From positions 5,194-30,232 of the forward strand of contig MPNW01000854.1 in assembly GCA_011800805.1 (NCBI GenBank): 25,039 bases of DNA. Reading direction: 5' to 3'. Every line of letters starts with the position of its first letter. The stretch's first letter is position 1. Source of the DNA: Hirudo medicinalis. Its lineage: Eukaryota > Annelida > Clitellata > Hirudinida > Hirudinidae. The notes under the pieces were generated by a model, which did not search any database, was not told the DNA's origin, and saw only the letters and a program-made list of their open reading frames with translations. Positions 24,596 through 25,039 of this stretch are shown here, in pieces. The translations under genes and the position numbers were made by a program.

Positions 24596-25039
24596 CGTAA
24601 TAATGAATATGTCATGATCAGTCTCAAGGTGTTTAATATAAATAATAATAATAATAATAACAATAACAATAATAATAACACTAATAATCATAATAATAAA
24701 TATGTCACGATTGCGATAATTATTTTGTTATCATGTTTAAAACAAACTGCAGTTAAATATGTGTTAATTTTACATTTCACTATTCTTCATTTACTTCATC
24801 TAATACGGTACTACGGTCATGATGTTGTCATTGCCATGGTTACTCCCTTCCCTTCCAGACCCTCCTGGAGTGCGTCCGGCTGAAGACCTTCGGCAGGTAC
24901 GGACTCCAGCAGATCCAGGTGGACTGCCACTACCTTCAACTCTACCTGTGGAGATTCGTCCACGATGAAAAGTGAGCTCGTCGATGCCCTTGTCTGGTCA
25001 CGAAAATCATATTTGCCAGTGTAATGACCGAACGAATTA
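17416..25039 (+). CDS. VPS51: VPS51, GARP/EARP tethering complex subunit (3' end beyond window)
   Basis: Exons: 17416-17425, 17493-17677, 18184-18318, 18579-18734, 19434-19507, 19605-19737, 19984-20072, 20318-20447, 20724-20827, 21824-21923, 22080-22180, 22346-22425, 22694-22881, 23131-23253, 23465-23569, 23752-23892, 24097-24362, 24433-24556, 24859-24971 (about 785 codons). The last donor is at 24972 and the C-terminal exon(s) lie outside. Near-identical blocks to vertebrate VPS51 include [20 protein letters not shown] (from about residue 86), [40 protein letters not shown] and [23 protein letters not shown]51 links VPS52-53-54 (GARP) or VPS50 (EARP) to tether endosome-derived vesicles at the trans-Golgi or recycling endosomes. 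Linkers in exons 13 and 17 are Gly/Ser-rich and lineage-specific. Introns are packed with microsatellites. Confidence 0.96.
18028..18073 (+). repeat. Dispersed 46-bp hairpin repeat, copy 2
   Basis: This is a copy of 778-823 of equal length. Here the ends GGTGGC and GGCCACC are complementary, while the inner GTCCAT palindrome is degraded. It lies in VPS51 intron 2, next to an AATT/TTCA tandem run (18105-18130). Confidence 0.7.
18420..18577. repeat. ATC microsatellite forming the 3' end of VPS51 intron 3
   Basis: (ATC/GTC)n runs directly into the exon 4 acceptor (CATCATCAG|ATG). Histidine-rich reading frames here are artefacts of the repeat. Confidence 0.95.
18735..19110. repeat. GAT microsatellite at the 5' end of VPS51 intron 4
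   Basis: (GAT)n starts at the exon 4 donor (AAG|GTGATGACG). It contains a 127-bp exact duplication (18856-18982 and 18984-19110) joined by a single N. Confidence 0.93.
18983..18983. other. Single-N assembly join
   Basis: One N lies between two identical 127-bp blocks. This is typical of an unresolved overlap between contigs that should have been collapsed. Confidence 0.8.
19545..19600. repeat. ATC microsatellite, VPS51 intron 5
   Basis: Short (ATC)n immediately upstream of exon 6, ending CATCACCCAG|G. Confidence 0.85.
19745..19962. repeat. GAT microsatellite, VPS51 intron 6
   Basis: (GAT)n begins 7 bases after the exon 6 donor (GAC|GTGAGAAGATGATG) and fills most of the intron. Confidence 0.95.
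20081..20316. repeat. CTCA tetranucleotide array with a 119-bp spaced duplication, VPS51 intron 7
   Basis: (CTCA)n runs with interspersed CCCA/CCTA variants. A 31-bp non-repeat block beginning TGAGATCGTTCTTTCATCCA occurs at 20081 and again at 20200, so one repeat-plus-block unit was duplicated. The array ends in the exon 8 acceptor. Confidence 0.93.
20455..20723. repeat. ATC microsatellite with internal duplication, VPS51 intron 8
   Basis: (ATC)n up to the exon 9 acceptor (CATCATCATCAG|GAT). A 57-bp non-microsatellite block with CAATCTTCTCCATCATGAAA appears twice (about 20506-20562 and 20604-20660) with some divergence. Confidence 0.93.
20838..20990. repeat. GAT-type microsatellite, VPS51 intron 9
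   Basis: Imperfect GATGATGGTAATGGT units start about 11 bases after the exon 9 donor. Confidence 0.9.
21268..21342. repeat. TTA microsatellite
   Basis: (TTA)n with scattered TTG and CTA units. Leucine- or asparagine-rich frames across it are artefacts. Confidence 0.95.
21364..21469. mobile_element. MITE-like element, 106 bp, with 17-bp terminal inverted repeats
   Basis: The left end GGGATCATCCGTAAAGG (21364-21380) matches the reverse complement of the right end (21453-21469) at 15 of 17 bases. TTGA flanks both sides (21360-21363 and 21470-21473) as a possible 4-bp target duplication. There is no coding capacity. It is probably a non-autonomous DNA transposon; the superfamily is not determined. 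Confidence 0.75.
21940..22065. repeat. CACT/TCAC tetranucleotide array, VPS51 intron 10
   Basis: Imperfect (CTCA)n with ATCC/CCCA variants, upstream of the exon 11 acceptor. Confidence 0.9.
22542..22658. repeat. 41-bp tandem repeat, about 3 copies, VPS51 intron 12
   Basis: Units begin at 22542, 22583 and 22624 with (G/A)TGAATATTC(G/A)TTAGG. Spacing is exactly 41 bp with moderate divergence. Confidence 0.9.
22905..23128. repeat. ATC microsatellite, VPS51 intron 13
   Basis: Imperfect (ATC)n with CACC/TTGTTAT interruptions, running into the exon 14 acceptor (CATCATCACCAG|GCC). Confidence 0.93.
23421..23464. repeat. ATC microsatellite, VPS51 intron 14
   Basis: Nearly pure (ATC)n directly forming the exon 15 acceptor CATCATCAG|GAT. 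Confidence 0.95.
23610..23672. repeat. AAT microsatellite, VPS51 intron 15
   Basis: (AAT)n with AAC and AGT interruptions. Confidence 0.9.
24545..24711. repeat. Tandem duplication of a splice donor plus AAT microsatellite
   Basis: The exon 18 end and donor ATCAGTCTCAAG|GTGTTTAA (24545-24564) recur at 24617-24636. Each is followed by (AAT)n and by a similar tail containing AATATGTCA. The first unit is 72 bp. Confidence 0.92.

Overview
This is a piece of an animal nuclear genome. It carries six spliced protein-coding genes with GT-AG introns, a ribosomal protein gene with a pyrimidine-rich (TOP-like) leader, intron-hosted H/ACA snoRNAs and many microsatellites. Two genes (ODAD3 and DRC5) serve motile cilia, so the animal builds motile axonemes. 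The proteins look bilaterian and invertebrate-like; I cannot place the species from sequence alone. One 500-N assembly gap (12220-12719) and one single-N join (18983) are present.

Layout: (1) RAB4 small GTPase, minus strand, 2589-346, seven coding exons, complete. (2) ODAD3/CCDC151, an outer dynein arm docking subunit, minus, 6859-3407, ten exons, complete. (3) DRC5/TCTE1, a dynein regulatory complex LRR protein, plus, 7317-9616, five exons, complete. It diverges from ODAD3 across a 457-bp shared promoter with an RFX X-box-like site. (4) RPL21, minus, coding 10257-9775, with a 5' UTR exon near 10929-10961. Its 663-bp intron holds two homologous H/ACA snoRNAs. (5) AT-rich sequence and the gap. 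(6) GTP-type PEPCK, minus, 16348-12893, six exons, complete. (7) VPS51 (GARP/EARP tether), plus, 17416 to beyond the window; 19 coding exons are visible and only the last part of the C terminus is missing. I derived exon borders by hand from splice sites, reading frame and recalled family homology; the frame holds across every junction.

The strongest discovery is the snoRNA pair. Both copies keep the stems by compensatory changes, both have 14-nt spacing to the ACA box, and both carry guides for the same two large-subunit rRNA uridines (equivalent, by my count, to yeast 25S positions 2191 and 2314). They look like orthologues of vertebrate SNORA27, which also lives in RPL21. Other points of interest are the cilia-gene bidirectional promoter, microsatellites oriented relative to splice sites (ATC before acceptors, GAT after donors), a duplicated in-frame splice donor in VPS51, and a small terminal-inverted-repeat element. 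The genes do not form one pathway; only ODAD3 and DRC5 are functionally linked.
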